The notes under the pieces: generated by a model
Told to the model about the DNA's origin: nothing
The model's input: only the letters and a program-made list of their open reading frames with translations
Database searches by the model: none
Origin: Tenacibaculum jejuense
GTDB taxonomy: Bacteria > Bacteroidota > Bacteroidia > Flavobacteriales > Flavobacteriaceae
Length of the DNA stretch: 64,000 nucleotides
NCBI RefSeq assembly: GCF_900198195.1
Contig: NZ_LT899436.1
Location: 558,001-622,000 of the forward strand
Direction of reading: 5' to 3'
Position numbers and translations under genes: made by a program
In this document: piece by piece, positions 47,851 to 55,890 of the stretch
Layout: every line of letters begins with the position of its first letter
Position numbering within the stretch: position 1 is the first letter of the stretch

Positions 47851-48245
47851 GTAATATCTCCGTCTTTGCCAACGATAGTGAAAAAACACTTTGGTGTTCT
47901 AATCGATTTGAAAACAATAATGCCTTGGTGATTTCATAACTCCCAATTGATGCGATGAACTATCAGATGTTATTTTCACTCAAGCATGCTTTTTATGTGG
48001 CGACTGTCTGTAGCATTTTTAGAAGGAAAATTAATCTCATTAATAAATAGTCGCTGATAATTTAAAATTCAAATGGGTTTTGATTATTATGAACGAAGTG
48101 ATCAAACAGATGATAAATTAAAAGCAGAAAATGGATCCAGACATTTAAACATCATCGAACGGTACAGACCAAGAGAAATTAATCAAGATTAGAATGATGT
48201 TTTTGAAAGAAAATTTTATTATATAATCTCTATCAAACTCCAAGG

Positions 48246-50897
48246 CTAAAATGAATAGTTTAAACCAAAAATAATATATCTATTAAACAAGTCGTTTGAA
48301 AAAATACTAGTTGAAAATTCACTTGTATAAATCTGATTAAATGAACTTTTATTCAATAAGTTTTTAGCCAAGATAAAATATTCAATATTTTTTCCAATGT
48401 GATTAAATGAAAAATCTATAAATAATTGATTTGTATTAATTCTACTACCTCTTGGAAGTAATAATTCTTGTTCTACTTTACAATAAGTTTTTTTAGCTAA
48501 CTTAAATATTGTTTCTAAACGTGCATTTATATTACTATTAATAAATACTCTTGTATTTTCTTGCTTATTTTCGATATAGGTTAGACCTATACTACTTTTA
48601 TAATTAAAGAAACCTTCAAATGCACTATTAAGTTCTATGTTAAAATTGTTGATAGATGAATTTACACTTCTAATGACATTATTATTCAAAACATTAAAAT
48701 AATTACTATAAATAGCACTGGCATTAACACTCATCTTATTATTTATTGAATCTATAAAAAAGGATGTCGATGCTGAAATATTTAAATCTCTTTTAGCTTG
48801 TGGTGTCTGAAAATAAGTAATGATATTAATATCTTCATTAATAGTTTGTTCAGCTATAAAAAAATTACTGACCTCTTCATACGAGCTTAAAAATGAAAAG
48901 CTAGATTGCTTTAAAAGATTATATCGAGAGAAATTCATGGACAAATTCCAAGATTTTTCAAAATCTAAAGAAGGTCTACTACTTGTAATTGTCCGTGTAT
49001 CAATTAGGAAAGGATTTGAAAACAGATAATAATTATTGTTTAATTTATTATTATTTTCAAAAGTGATTCCAAAAGAATTCTTTTTTCCTAATTTAAATCG
49101 TGTTTTTAATTTGGAATTTATAAAGAACCCTTTTTTATTATTGATTGTATTTTCAAATCTGTTTTTTAATGCTCTATCTGAATATCCTAATATTATTTTT
49201 CCTTTAAGTTGTATTTTTTTTCTTTTATTATAGTTCGTTTCTAGCATTAAATGAGAAGTATTACTTCGCGATTGATAATTATATGTATCAGGGTTTAGAA
49301 GAAAATTAAAATCCTCATCATCAAAAATATGAGTAGCTGCAAGTTCTAAATCCCATCTTTTAATCTTTTTTAAATAAGACATTTTTCCTTTTAATAACCT
49401 ACGCTTACTTTCTGTATTCTCTCTATTAATTGGTACTCCATTAACTAGAATACTACCCTGATTTAATAAAAATAATTCTTGTCTTCGATCATCATTTGAA
49501 TGAAATAAATTCAACTCTAATAATTCTTTTCTAGAAATCTTTCTTGAATAATTTATTTTTTGTTGATAATAAAACTTTGTTTGATTTATATAAGTTTCAA
49601 AAAGATCAGTATTGTTTTGCAAATTACTTTGATTAAAACCGTTATAATAACTCACAAATTTATTTTGATACTTTAAAAGTGAAGTTTTGCTAATATCATA
49701 GTTCATTTCATTTGATAATGATACAAATTCTGGCGTGCTAATATTAGAAGTTTGGTTTGATGTTTCAATAGTTGAGTTATTAATATCAAAACTATTTTTA
49801 GATATAAATGAGTTTTTACTTGTATCATTAAAAGCAGAGATACTATTTTTAAATGAAATTTTATCTGATAGCTTAAATAGATTACTAAGCGTTCCAAATT
49901 TAATATTATTAATGTAACTTCTAGGAAAATTAGTTTTTTGAGTTAAGGAACTTTCTTTAAAAAAATCCACACTGGAATTTTCTAATTCTTCTTTGTTTTC
50001 TATCGCATACGTTTCATCTTTAAATGATGTTTCATTAATAGAGATATTATTAAAATTAAAAACACCAAAACCTTTTAGTCTACTTGAAAGATTAATCGTA
50101 TTTATATTTCCTAAATAATGATTTTTCCCCAAACCTAAACTGGCTTCACCAGAAAGTTTAAATTGATTCTCTTTAAATTTAAGATTAAGTACAACCTTAT
50201 CTGATTTTTTAATTCCTTTTTTAAGCTTATTATCATGATAATCTTCAATGGCTTCAATTTTATCTACCATTTCTGTAGAAATATTACGTGCTCCAATAGA
50301 ATACCCTTTACCAAATAAATCATCTCCATCTAATAAAATGGTTTCAATGGGTTTTCCTTTATATCGTATAAGCCCAGTTTTATCATCAACCTGAATGCCT
50401 GGCATGTTTTTTAGAACGTTAATAACCTTTCTATCTTCTAATCTCTTAAATTTAGATACGTCATAAACAACTGTATCATTCTTTACTTTTATCGCAATAC
50501 GTTTAGAAATAACAATAACTTCATCAAGTTGATGATCTTTAAGTATCAAATTAAAATTTGTAGTATATAAATGTAAACCCTTATGAATATCAATATTTTT
50601 AAACTGAGTAACATAAGGTAATCCTTGACATTTTATTGTAATCTTTTTTATATCTTTTTTTTTATTCTCTATATAATATGTGCCTTTACTATCAGGAATA
50701 GTGTACTCAATAATTTCTTTTGTCTCAGCATTAAGTAAAAGAATATAGCAATCATTTACTATTTCTCCTTTTACGTTTTTTATAATTCCTCTGAAACTTT
50801 GAGCTGATAAAGGAGAGGAAAATAAAAAACATAGCCCTATTAAAATAGAGCTATTAAATAATACTTTTGTAAACTTACTTTTAAAATTATAGCCCAA
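48246..50897 (-). CDS. Large outer-membrane barrel protein with TonB-receptor-like front end
   Basis: The 883-residue protein has a signal peptide (cleavage near PLSAQ). Residues about 33-120 form a carboxypeptidase-regulatory-like (CarboxypepD_reg) beta-sandwich. Residues about 125-245 form a plug-like domain (NVLKNMPGIQVDDKTGLI, ILLDGDDLFG). The rest is a beta-barrel ending in the aromatic YIIFGLNYSF. No TonB box is obvious and no SusD partner is present. It overlaps the GLPGLI gene by 11 bases, so the two are translationally coupled. It could export or import the small peptides encoded upstream; that is inference. DNA here is visibly richer in A and T than in the flanking core genes. Confidence 0.85.
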   Translation of the reverse strand: MGYNFKSKFTKVLFNSSILIGLCFLFSSPLSAQSFRGIIKNVKGEIVNDCYILLLNAETKEIIEYTIPDSKGTYYIENKKKDIKKITIKCQGLPYVTQFKNIDIHKGLHLYTTNFNLILKDHQLDEVIVISKRIAIKVKNDTVVYDVSKFKRLEDRKVINVLKNMPGIQVDDKTGLIRYKGKPIETILLDGDDLFGKGYSIGARNISTEMVDKIEAIEDYHDNKLKKGIKKSDKVVLNLKFKENQFKLSGEASLGLGKNHYLGNINTINLSSRLKGFGVFNFNNISINETSFKDETYAIENKEELENSSVDFFKESSLTQKTNFPRSYINNIKFGTLSNLFKLSDKISFKNSISAFNDTSKNSFISKNSFDINNSTIETSNQTSNISTPEFVSLSNEMNYDISKTSLLKYQNKFVSYYNGFNQSNLQNNTDLFETYINQTKFYYQQKINYSRKISRKELLELNLFHSNDDRRQELFLLNQGSILVNGVPINRENTESKRRLLKGKMSYLKKIKRWDLELAATHIFDDEDFNFLLNPDTYNYQSRSNTSHLMLETNYNKRKKIQLKGKIILGYSDRALKNRFENTINNKKGFFINSKLKTRFKLGKKNSFGITFENNNKLNNNYYLFSNPFLIDTRTITSSRPSLDFEKSWNLSMNFSRYNLLKQSSFSFLSSYEEVSNFFIAEQTINEDINIITYFQTPQAKRDLNISASTSFFIDSINNKMSVNASAIYSNYFNVLNNNVIRSVNSSINNFNIELNSAFEGFFNYKSSIGLTYIENKQENTRVFINSNINARLETIFKLAKKTYCKVEQELLLPRGSRINTNQLFIDFSFNHIGKNIEYFILAKNLLNKSSFNQIYTSEFSTSIFSNDLFNRYIIFGLNYSF

Positions 50898-51600
50898 TGT
50901 CCTCTATTAAATTTATATTTAGATCATATTCCATATCTGGGTCAGTATCTGCCTTTAAATTCTTTCTAATACGTTCAATTACTTTTCTATATTTTTCACA
51001 GTACATTTTCCAAGAAATAAGCTTATCTTGTTTATAGTTAAAGTGAATAATGTTAGCTATATTTTTCCTTTGTATTTTAGTTGCTTCGATACTTAAAACG
51101 CCATCATCAGAACTAACCGATAAAATTAAACCAGGTAATCCATCAAATTTCCATGGCCCTCCAATCAAAGGAATATCTTCCGTATACCAAGCCGTATAAG
51201 TTCTCCCTCTAAACGTTGTTACTGCTTTTTTACAAGTAAATGATTTTATTTTCTTTGTTTTATTTTCTAATTTCCACGTCTGTATTGGAAGCTTATCCGA
51301 AACAAACTTAATGCTACTCATTATAGGTTGATTGTAAACAATTTCTTTGTTTTTGTAATTTTTTTGAACAAAAGGTACCACCCCTTCGTTTGCTTCTATA
51401 ACATCATTTCCATTATTTTCCGTAAACTCACTGTTCAATTGATAATACACGCTCTGCTTTTCTTTATAAATTAACTTATAAACAGCTTCAGTTGTGTGAG
51501 CATCAAAATCAACAATTTGGTTATACTCAATCTCATAACTTTGAGCAAAAAGATTTAAAATACTAAATAATGAAAATAAAAAAGAACATATTTTGTTCAT
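50887..51600 (-). CDS. GLPGLI family protein
   Basis: The 237 residues begin with a signal peptide (cleavage near LFAQS). The defining motif is FDGLPGLILSVSSDDG near residue 155. The family is widespread in Bacteroidota, exported, and without known function. It often lies beside large outer-membrane proteins, as here, where its end overlaps the start of the barrel gene by 11 bases. About 74 bases separate it from the peptide genes, and that gap carries a 10-bp hairpin. Confidence 0.9.
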   Translation of the reverse strand: MNKICSFLFSLFSILNLFAQSYEIEYNQIVDFDAHTTEAVYKLIYKEKQSVYYQLNSEFTENNGNDVIEANEGVVPFVQKNYKNKEIVYNQPIMSSIKFVSDKLPIQTWKLENKTKKIKSFTCKKAVTTFRGRTYTAWYTEDIPLIGGPWKFDGLPGLILSVSSDDGVLSIEATKIQRKNIANIIHFNYKQDKLISWKMYCEKYRKVIERIRKNLKADTDPDMEYDLNINLIEDIGL

Positions 51601-51617
51601 ACATATTGTTATTTAAT

Positions 51618-51653
51618 AAGTTAGGTGATAATATTTCAATTAACACCTAACTT
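51618..51653 (-). promoter_or_regulatory. Intercistronic hairpin between the peptide genes and the GLPGLI gene
   Basis: AAGTTAGGTG (51618-51627) and its complement (51644-51653) pair perfectly over 10 bp with a 16-base loop, without a good T-tract. It could be an RNA-stability or attenuation element that lets the peptides be expressed above the downstream machinery. Confidence 0.5.
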
Positions 51654-51674
51654 TAATTTGAATTAATAAAAATA

Positions 51675-51938
51675 TTATGAGTTATCCATTATTGCACTCA
51701 TGCTTTTTCTTGCTGCTTTTTTGCACGCTCTTTCACGAGCTTTTTTGCAACCTGTCAAAAAGTTACCAGCTGTTGCTGAAATACCAATAGAACCACCAAA
51801 ACCGTCAGGTACAGAAACAGTACAAGTAACTCTACAAAAATCTTTATTACTATTTAAATTATTATCTGATGATGATTTAGTAGTAGTATTACTGAATATT
51901 GCAAGGGAAAATAATCCCAAAAAAAGTGATTTTAACAT
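51675..51938 (-). CDS. Small secreted four-cysteine peptide (paralogue 2)
   Basis: The 87 residues have a hydrophobic signal segment (residues 3-16), a Ser/Asn-rich linker, then a mature part with four cysteines (Cys35, Cys39, and two near residues 64 and 71). The core reads DGFGGSIGISATAGNFLTG, then KKARERACKKAARK. It aligns with the neighbouring 75-residue peptide over CT-x-DG-x-S-x-I-x-A-x-AG-x-FL...ARA-x-RACAK. The tail is strongly basic, as in many antimicrobial or signalling peptides. No known family is recognised. It lies 18 bases from its paralogue and upstream of GLPGLI and the barrel. Confidence 0.75.
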   Translation of the reverse strand: MLKSLFLGLFSLAIFSNTTTKSSSDNNLNSNKDFCRVTCTVSVPDGFGGSIGISATAGNFLTGCKKARERACKKAARKSMSAIMDNS

Positions 51939-51956
51939 TGTAATTAAATTTAAATA

Positions 51957-52184
51957 TTATTTTACTCCCATAGCTTCATCTACTTTTGCACAAGCTCTAT
52001 TTAATGCTCTAGCATTATTAGATAAAAACCAACCTGCACAAGCAGTGATGGCTACAGAACTACCATCCGACATGTACTGTGTCTTAGTACAACATTGTCT
52101 TCCAAATTTTTCTTTTTCTTTTTTGGTTGCAGAAGAAGTTAGCGTAAAAGCTAAAATTACTCCTAAGAACAAAACTTTTTTCAT
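51957..52184 (-). CDS. Small secreted four-cysteine peptide (paralogue 1)
   Basis: The 75 residues start with a clear signal peptide (MKKVLFLGVILAFTLTSSA). A basic linker KKEKEKFGR is followed by four cysteines: the pair Cys31-Cys32, Cys49 and Cys64. The core is DGSSVAITACAGWFLSNNARALNRACAK. It is homologous to the next gene downstream, so the pair arose by duplication. A pseudoknot-like RNA structure lies in the 90 bases upstream. The sequence fits a secreted, disulphide-bonded effector, pheromone or structural peptide, and nothing decides between these. Confidence 0.75.
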   Translation of the reverse strand: MKKVLFLGVILAFTLTSSATKKEKEKFGRQCCTKTQYMSDGSSVAITACAGWFLSNNARALNRACAKVDEAMGVK

Positions 52185-52205
52185 AATTAAAAGATTTTAA
52201 ATGAT

Positions 52206-52261
52206 ACCGACTTTGATTTATATAACCCTTGAAGTTGTTTAGTCGGTTTTTTCAACTTCAA
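52206..52261 (-). promoter_or_regulatory. Predicted H-type pseudoknot in the leader of the peptide genes
   Basis: Two interleaved perfect stems are seen. Stem 1 is 9 bp (52229-52237 with 52253-52261, TTGAAGTTG/CAACTTCAA). Stem 2 is 7 bp (52206-52212 with 52241-52247, ACCGACT/AGTCGGT). One arm of stem 2 lies in the loop of stem 1, which is the geometry of an H-type pseudoknot. It ends 22 bases before the ATG of the 75-residue peptide. Confidence 0.55.
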
Positions 52262-52274
52262 AGCAATTTTTAGA

Positions 52275-52901
52275 TTACCTTTCTTTTATTCCTAATATAG
52301 ATACGGGCAATTCTAATAGCCATTGTGTACCTATTTTCTTTTTTAAGTATGTATAGATTTCCCTATTATGAGCGGATACTTGTTTCATTAAAATTGGATC
52401 AACAACGCAGTTTTTGTATTCAAAACTAACGTTATACTTTTCTTTAAAAGCTTTCATTTCGTTTGATATTGTAGATTGAATGCCAAAAAGTATAAAGCTA
52501 AGTTCTCCTTCTAAATATCTATCATTAGTATCTTTCTGATTTAAAAGATATTTATTATAAGAAATGCTATTTAAGGATTTGGTAGTACTTAAACGAATAA
52601 TGATCTCATTGTTTTGTGAATAATAGAAATTAGTTATAAAACCTGTAGATTTAAAAGAAAAATTATATTGAGTACTTTCATCATCTAAAAAGATTGTAGA
52701 TGAAAGAGTATTAATGATCATCTTTTTTACTTCTTTTTTGTTTTTATCATTAATTATTAATGTTCCTGATTTAAATTCTTTCTTAGTACTATTAAGAATA
52801 ATAACATTAATTTTTATATCAGATATAGCGAAAGCCATATTTGAACAATAAAAAAAGAAAAATGAATACAAAAAAAATTGTATAGCAATTTTTAATTTCA
52901 T
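52275..52901 (-). CDS. Exported protein of unknown function, first gene of the peptide cassette
   Basis: The 208 residues begin with a long hydrophobic signal segment (about residues 4-26, cleavage near MAFA). The mature part begins as beta-strands (IKINVIILNSTKKEFKSGTLIIND) and ends with a helical region, KNCVVDPILMKQVSAHNREIYTYLKKKIGTQW. I do not recognise the family. A similar C-terminal HN-x-x-x-x-YL-x-x-x-x-G-x-x-W pattern may recur in other Bacteroidota exported proteins. It opens the minus-strand cassette and has a near-consensus promoter. Confidence 0.72.
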   Translation of the reverse strand: MKLKIAIQFFLYSFFFFYCSNMAFAISDIKINVIILNSTKKEFKSGTLIINDKNKKEVKKMIINTLSSTIFLDDESTQYNFSFKSTGFITNFYYSQNNEIIIRLSTTKSLNSISYNKYLLNQKDTNDRYLEGELSFILFGIQSTISNEMKAFKEKYNVSFEYKNCVVDPILMKQVSAHNREIYTYLKKKIGTQWLLELPVSILGIKER

Positions 52902-52935
52902 AATTATGAGACTTTTTATTTTTCCTATTCGATTA

Positions 52936-52966
52936 CTAAAGTAAAAATGTTTTTTGATTATAACAA
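52936..52966 (-). promoter_or_regulatory. Bacteroidota-type promoter for the peptide cassette
   Basis: The minus strand has TTG (52964-52966), a 20-base spacer, then TACTTTAG (52936-52943), which differs from TAnnTTTG at one base. It starts transcription about 30 bases before the first gene. Confidence 0.5.
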
Positions 52967-53141
52967 AAAAAAACTCAGAAATATTAGTATTGGTTATAAA
53001 ATGTAGTTTTATTTAAAAATATTCCACATATTTCACCTCTAAATAGCAAGCATCTTAACTAATTTGTTTTAAAACGAATAACGTTTCAGGTTTTCTAATA
53101 AAGCCCTCGTTCTAATATCTCTTTTTTTGCGTTTCCCTCGA

Positions 53142-53168
53142 TTGAGATGGCATCTGATGCCATCTCAA
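53142..53168. repeat. Perfect short palindromic hairpin
   Basis: TGAGATGGCAT and its complement pair perfectly around the loop CTG (12 bp counting one more outer pair), without a T-tract on either strand. It lies in the gene-poor stretch 52902-53503, which otherwise holds only short broken frames. A second nested inverted repeat is at 53320-53382. Confidence 0.5.
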
Positions 53169-53503
53169 AATATAATAAAGAGTCCTATCATAACGAATCC
53201 AATAACAACGAATATAACGGGAAGTACCAGTCCAAACACCTAACCAGAAAGACGCTATAGTATGCTCGGACGAATAATTGCGATTATAACCCTATTGTGG
53301 TAAATCTAGCTCTAATATACACTCCCTAATTCCTGTTTGATTGATAAAACTTTTCATCAAACTTATACCGCCAAAAGGAGTGACTTGCTTATCTGAATAT
53401 TTAATCGTTAGATTAACTATATGGGTGAAACTTAAAATACTCAATAAAGCTAGTAATAACCTAGCCTAAGATTAATAAATGAAATCCTACTGCATAATTC
53501 AGG

Positions 53504-54454
53504 TTAAAACTTCATAAACGAAAATTCCTTTTGTAACTGCTCTTGTTTAAATTTTAGTTTTTCCAAGAACTTCAGGTGTGCCTCGGAATTTGAATTAAAA
53601 GGTTTGTGTGCTAATCCTTTTTGAATTTCTTCAACTTTTTTTAATGTTTGTAATGTGTTTTCGCTAAACCAAGTTTCAGAAAACTTTTCCCAGATATAAC
53701 TTACAGCAGTCTCATTTGGGTGAATCATATCAGAATTATAAAAACGATAGTCACGTAATTCATCCATTAAAATCTCATAAGAAGGGAAATAATAAACCTG
53801 CTTTCTTGGTACAACAACTTCATGAATTCCTGCAAATAAATGAGATTTACTTCTTTGATTTTCGATAAATCCATCTTTTAAATGTCGTACGGGAGAAACA
53901 GTGAAAATTATGTTTGCTTTTGGATTTATACTTTTAATTAAGGTATAAGTATTTTCTAAACTAGCTGCAATTTCTTCTACAGATAATAATTCTTTTAAAA
54001 ATTGCTTTTGAGGTACTTTGTGGCAGTTTGCAACAATATGATCTGATGAAATAAAACGATACACCCAAGCAGTTCCTAAAGTAATAATAATATGACTTGC
54101 ACTTAATAATTTAGTTAAAGTGAATTGAGTTGCAGTATTTATATTTTGTAATAAACCTTCCTTTTTAATTTCGCTTAAACTAGAATGTACATCAAAACAA
54201 TGCCAGCGTTCATTTAGTTTGAAAATATCTGTTTCAGCATAGTTTTTTTCGTTTACTGCATTTGTAATTAATGTTTCTATAGCTTTCGGGTGAAATAAAA
54301 TTCCAAAAGGATTCTGATTAACTTGAAATTTAAAATAATGAAGTTTATTTCCAATATTTTCTGAAAAACACGAACCTAATAATAGCAATTTAGAGTTGTA
54401 ATCAATTAAGTTGTGAGGTTGTTTTTTAAGTGGAATTTGTGTTTGTAAGTTCAT
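53504..54454 (-). CDS. GSCFA domain-containing protein
   Basis: The 316 residues carry LLLGSCFSENIGNKL near residue 25, the signature of the GSCFA family, and a later HPNETAVSYIWEKF, the His block of an SGNH/GDSL-like hydrolase fold. It is probably a cytoplasmic esterase-like enzyme; no substrate is known. It starts 12 bases after rraA and is probably co-transcribed with it. Its end marks the return from the gene-poor flank to normal core DNA. Confidence 0.9.
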   Translation of the reverse strand: MNLQTQIPLKKQPHNLIDYNSKLLLLGSCFSENIGNKLHYFKFQVNQNPFGILFHPKAIETLITNAVNEKNYAETDIFKLNERWHCFDVHSSLSEIKKEGLLQNINTATQFTLTKLLSASHIIITLGTAWVYRFISSDHIVANCHKVPQKQFLKELLSVEEIAASLENTYTLIKSINPKANIIFTVSPVRHLKDGFIENQRSKSHLFAGIHEVVVPRKQVYYFPSYEILMDELRDYRFYNSDMIHPNETAVSYIWEKFSETWFSENTLQTLKKVEEIQKGLAHKPFNSNSEAHLKFLEKLKFKQEQLQKEFSFMKF

Positions 54455-54466
54455 AAGAAGATTAAA

Positions 54467-54949
54467 TTAAACTAATTTTTTTTCTGAAACTACTATTCCG
54501 TCTTCATCACAGTAAATATAATGTCCTGGAGTGAAATTCACATCAGCAAAAGAAACTGTGTTATTAATATCACCTTCTGGTATTTTAATACTTTTTCTTG
54601 GAGTTGTGTTTAGGGCTTTTATTCCAATTTCCATGGTAGAAATTTCTCTACTATCTCTAATACAGCCATAAATGAGTACACCATTCCAGTTATTTTTAAT
54701 AGCTAAAGCTGCTAAATTATCACCCATAAGTGCACATTTCAACGATCCGCCTCCGTCTACAACCAAAACTTTGCCTGTACCATCTGTGTTTAAAGTTTGT
54801 TTTACTAATGGATTTTTCTCAAAGCATTTTATCGTAACTATTTCACCATGAAAATTTTTACGACCACCATAATCTTTAAAATCTATTGGAGTAGCTACTT
54901 GAAGTATATCAATAAAGTCATCACACAAGTCTGCAGTATAAATATCCAT
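54467..54949 (-). CDS. rraA: RraA family protein
   Basis: The 160 residues match the RraA/HMG aldolase-like fold from the start (TADLCDDFID) through VLVVDGGGSLKCALMGDN, GVLIYGCIRDSREI and GHYIYCDEDGIVV. RraA inhibits RNase E in Escherichia coli, but close relatives are class II 4-hydroxy-4-methyl-2-oxoglutarate aldolases. G-x-IRD keeps the Asp that aldolases need, so either activity is possible. It leads a pair with the GSCFA gene. Confidence 0.85.
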   Translation of the reverse strand: MDIYTADLCDDFIDILQVATPIDFKDYGGRKNFHGEIVTIKCFEKNPLVKQTLNTDGTGKVLVVDGGGSLKCALMGDNLAALAIKNNWNGVLIYGCIRDSREISTMEIGIKALNTTPRKSIKIPEGDINNTVSFADVNFTPGHYIYCDEDGIVVSEKKLV

Positions 54950-55021
54950 TTGTAGAAGAATTAATTTATTCTTGGCTAATTTAATAGAAATTTTTGCAGA
55001 TAGTAATTCTTACCTGTGCTT

Positions 55022-55879
55022 TTACTCTGTTTCTTCTACAAGTTTATCTTTCTTCCAAATACCTTTAGCTAATGTTTTACCTTTTTTATTGTAGTAAATT
55101 CCTTTTCCTTGTCTTTCATCATCTTTCCATCCACCGGTATACTTTTTTCCATTGGTCCAAAAATAGGTTCCAGATCCGTTTCTAAGATCATTTTTATAGT
55201 CTCCTTCATAATATTCTCCATCTGCCCAGTGAAATATACCTTTTCCTTCTCTGTTGTTATTTTTCCAGTTTCCTTCATATCTACCCCCTGTATCAAAAAT
55301 AGCTATTCCGTATCCATTTGCTTTCTTATTGTTTATCTCGCCTACATAATGAATTATATGTTTTTTTGAGCTTTTAAATGTCAAATAACCAAAAGAAGTT
55401 TTCTTTTTTAATTTTCTTCTAGAAGCATACAATTGTCGTCTTGTTTTTTTTAAGATGGTATATAAAGAATCGTATTTCTCGTCTTTTAATCTTGTATTTG
55501 CATTTTGATGTGATGCATTAGCATTAGTAATATTTTGAGTGATTTTACTCTTTTTCTCTATCTGTTTTAAGTTGACAAATTGCTTGGCAATTTTAATACG
55601 GAATTTCACATAGTCTTTGTCTTGATTAACAATACTATCTGAAAACTGTTTTTCATATGCCGTTAACGCGGTTTCATATTTACCATCTATCAATAAAGAG
55701 TCAATATGAGTTAAATTTTTTTCTTGAACTACTTTTTCTTTAAGCAAAAGATGTTCATTTTCTAGTGAAGTTATTTTTTCTTGAAGATGATTTTGCTTAA
55801 CATTTCCATTGATAGCTATTGCTATAAGTGTTACAAATAACACTAAAAAAAATATAATTGAAGTTTTTGATACTTTCAT
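55022..55879 (-). CDS. Membrane-anchored MORN-repeat protein
   Basis: The 285 residues have one N-terminal membrane helix (about 7-25), a heptad-rich coiled coil (about 28-55), a helical middle and, from about residue 180, four MORN repeats (YEGNWKNNNREGKGIFHW and similar). MORN repeats bind lipids or proteins at membranes. The gene lies 11 bases after the DUF2490 gene and is co-transcribed with it. Function is unknown. Confidence 0.85.
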   Translation of the reverse strand: MKVSKTSIIFFLVLFVTLIAIAINGNVKQNHLQEKITSLENEHLLLKEKVVQEKNLTHIDSLLIDGKYETALTAYEKQFSDSIVNQDKDYVKFRIKIAKQFVNLKQIEKKSKITQNITNANASHQNANTRLKDEKYDSLYTILKKTRRQLYASRRKLKKKTSFGYLTFKSSKKHIIHYVGEINNKKANGYGIAIFDTGGRYEGNWKNNNREGKGIFHWADGEYYEGDYKNDLRNGSGTYFWTNGKKYTGGWKDDERQGKGIYYNKKGKTLAKGIWKKDKLVEETE

Positions 55880-55890
55880 AAGGCTAAAAA

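Noticed and set aside
47651..47917. 88-residue minus-strand frame overlapping the rhodanese gene
   Set aside because: Half of it is antisense to the well-supported rhodanese gene; the rest covers the hairpin debris.
48073..48192. 39-residue plus-strand frame in the left flank of the peptide cassette
   Set aside because: Short, no promoter element, no known homology; more likely a fragment of decayed sequence than a gene.
51700..52200. 166-residue plus-strand frame across the peptide genes
   Set aside because: It is the antisense shadow of the two cysteine peptides, which have signal peptides, mutual homology and operon context; the plus-strand frame has none of these.
53320..53382. Integron attC site
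   Set aside because: The nested arms lack the attC ends (RYYYAAC and GTTRRRY in the right order), and no integrase gene is present.
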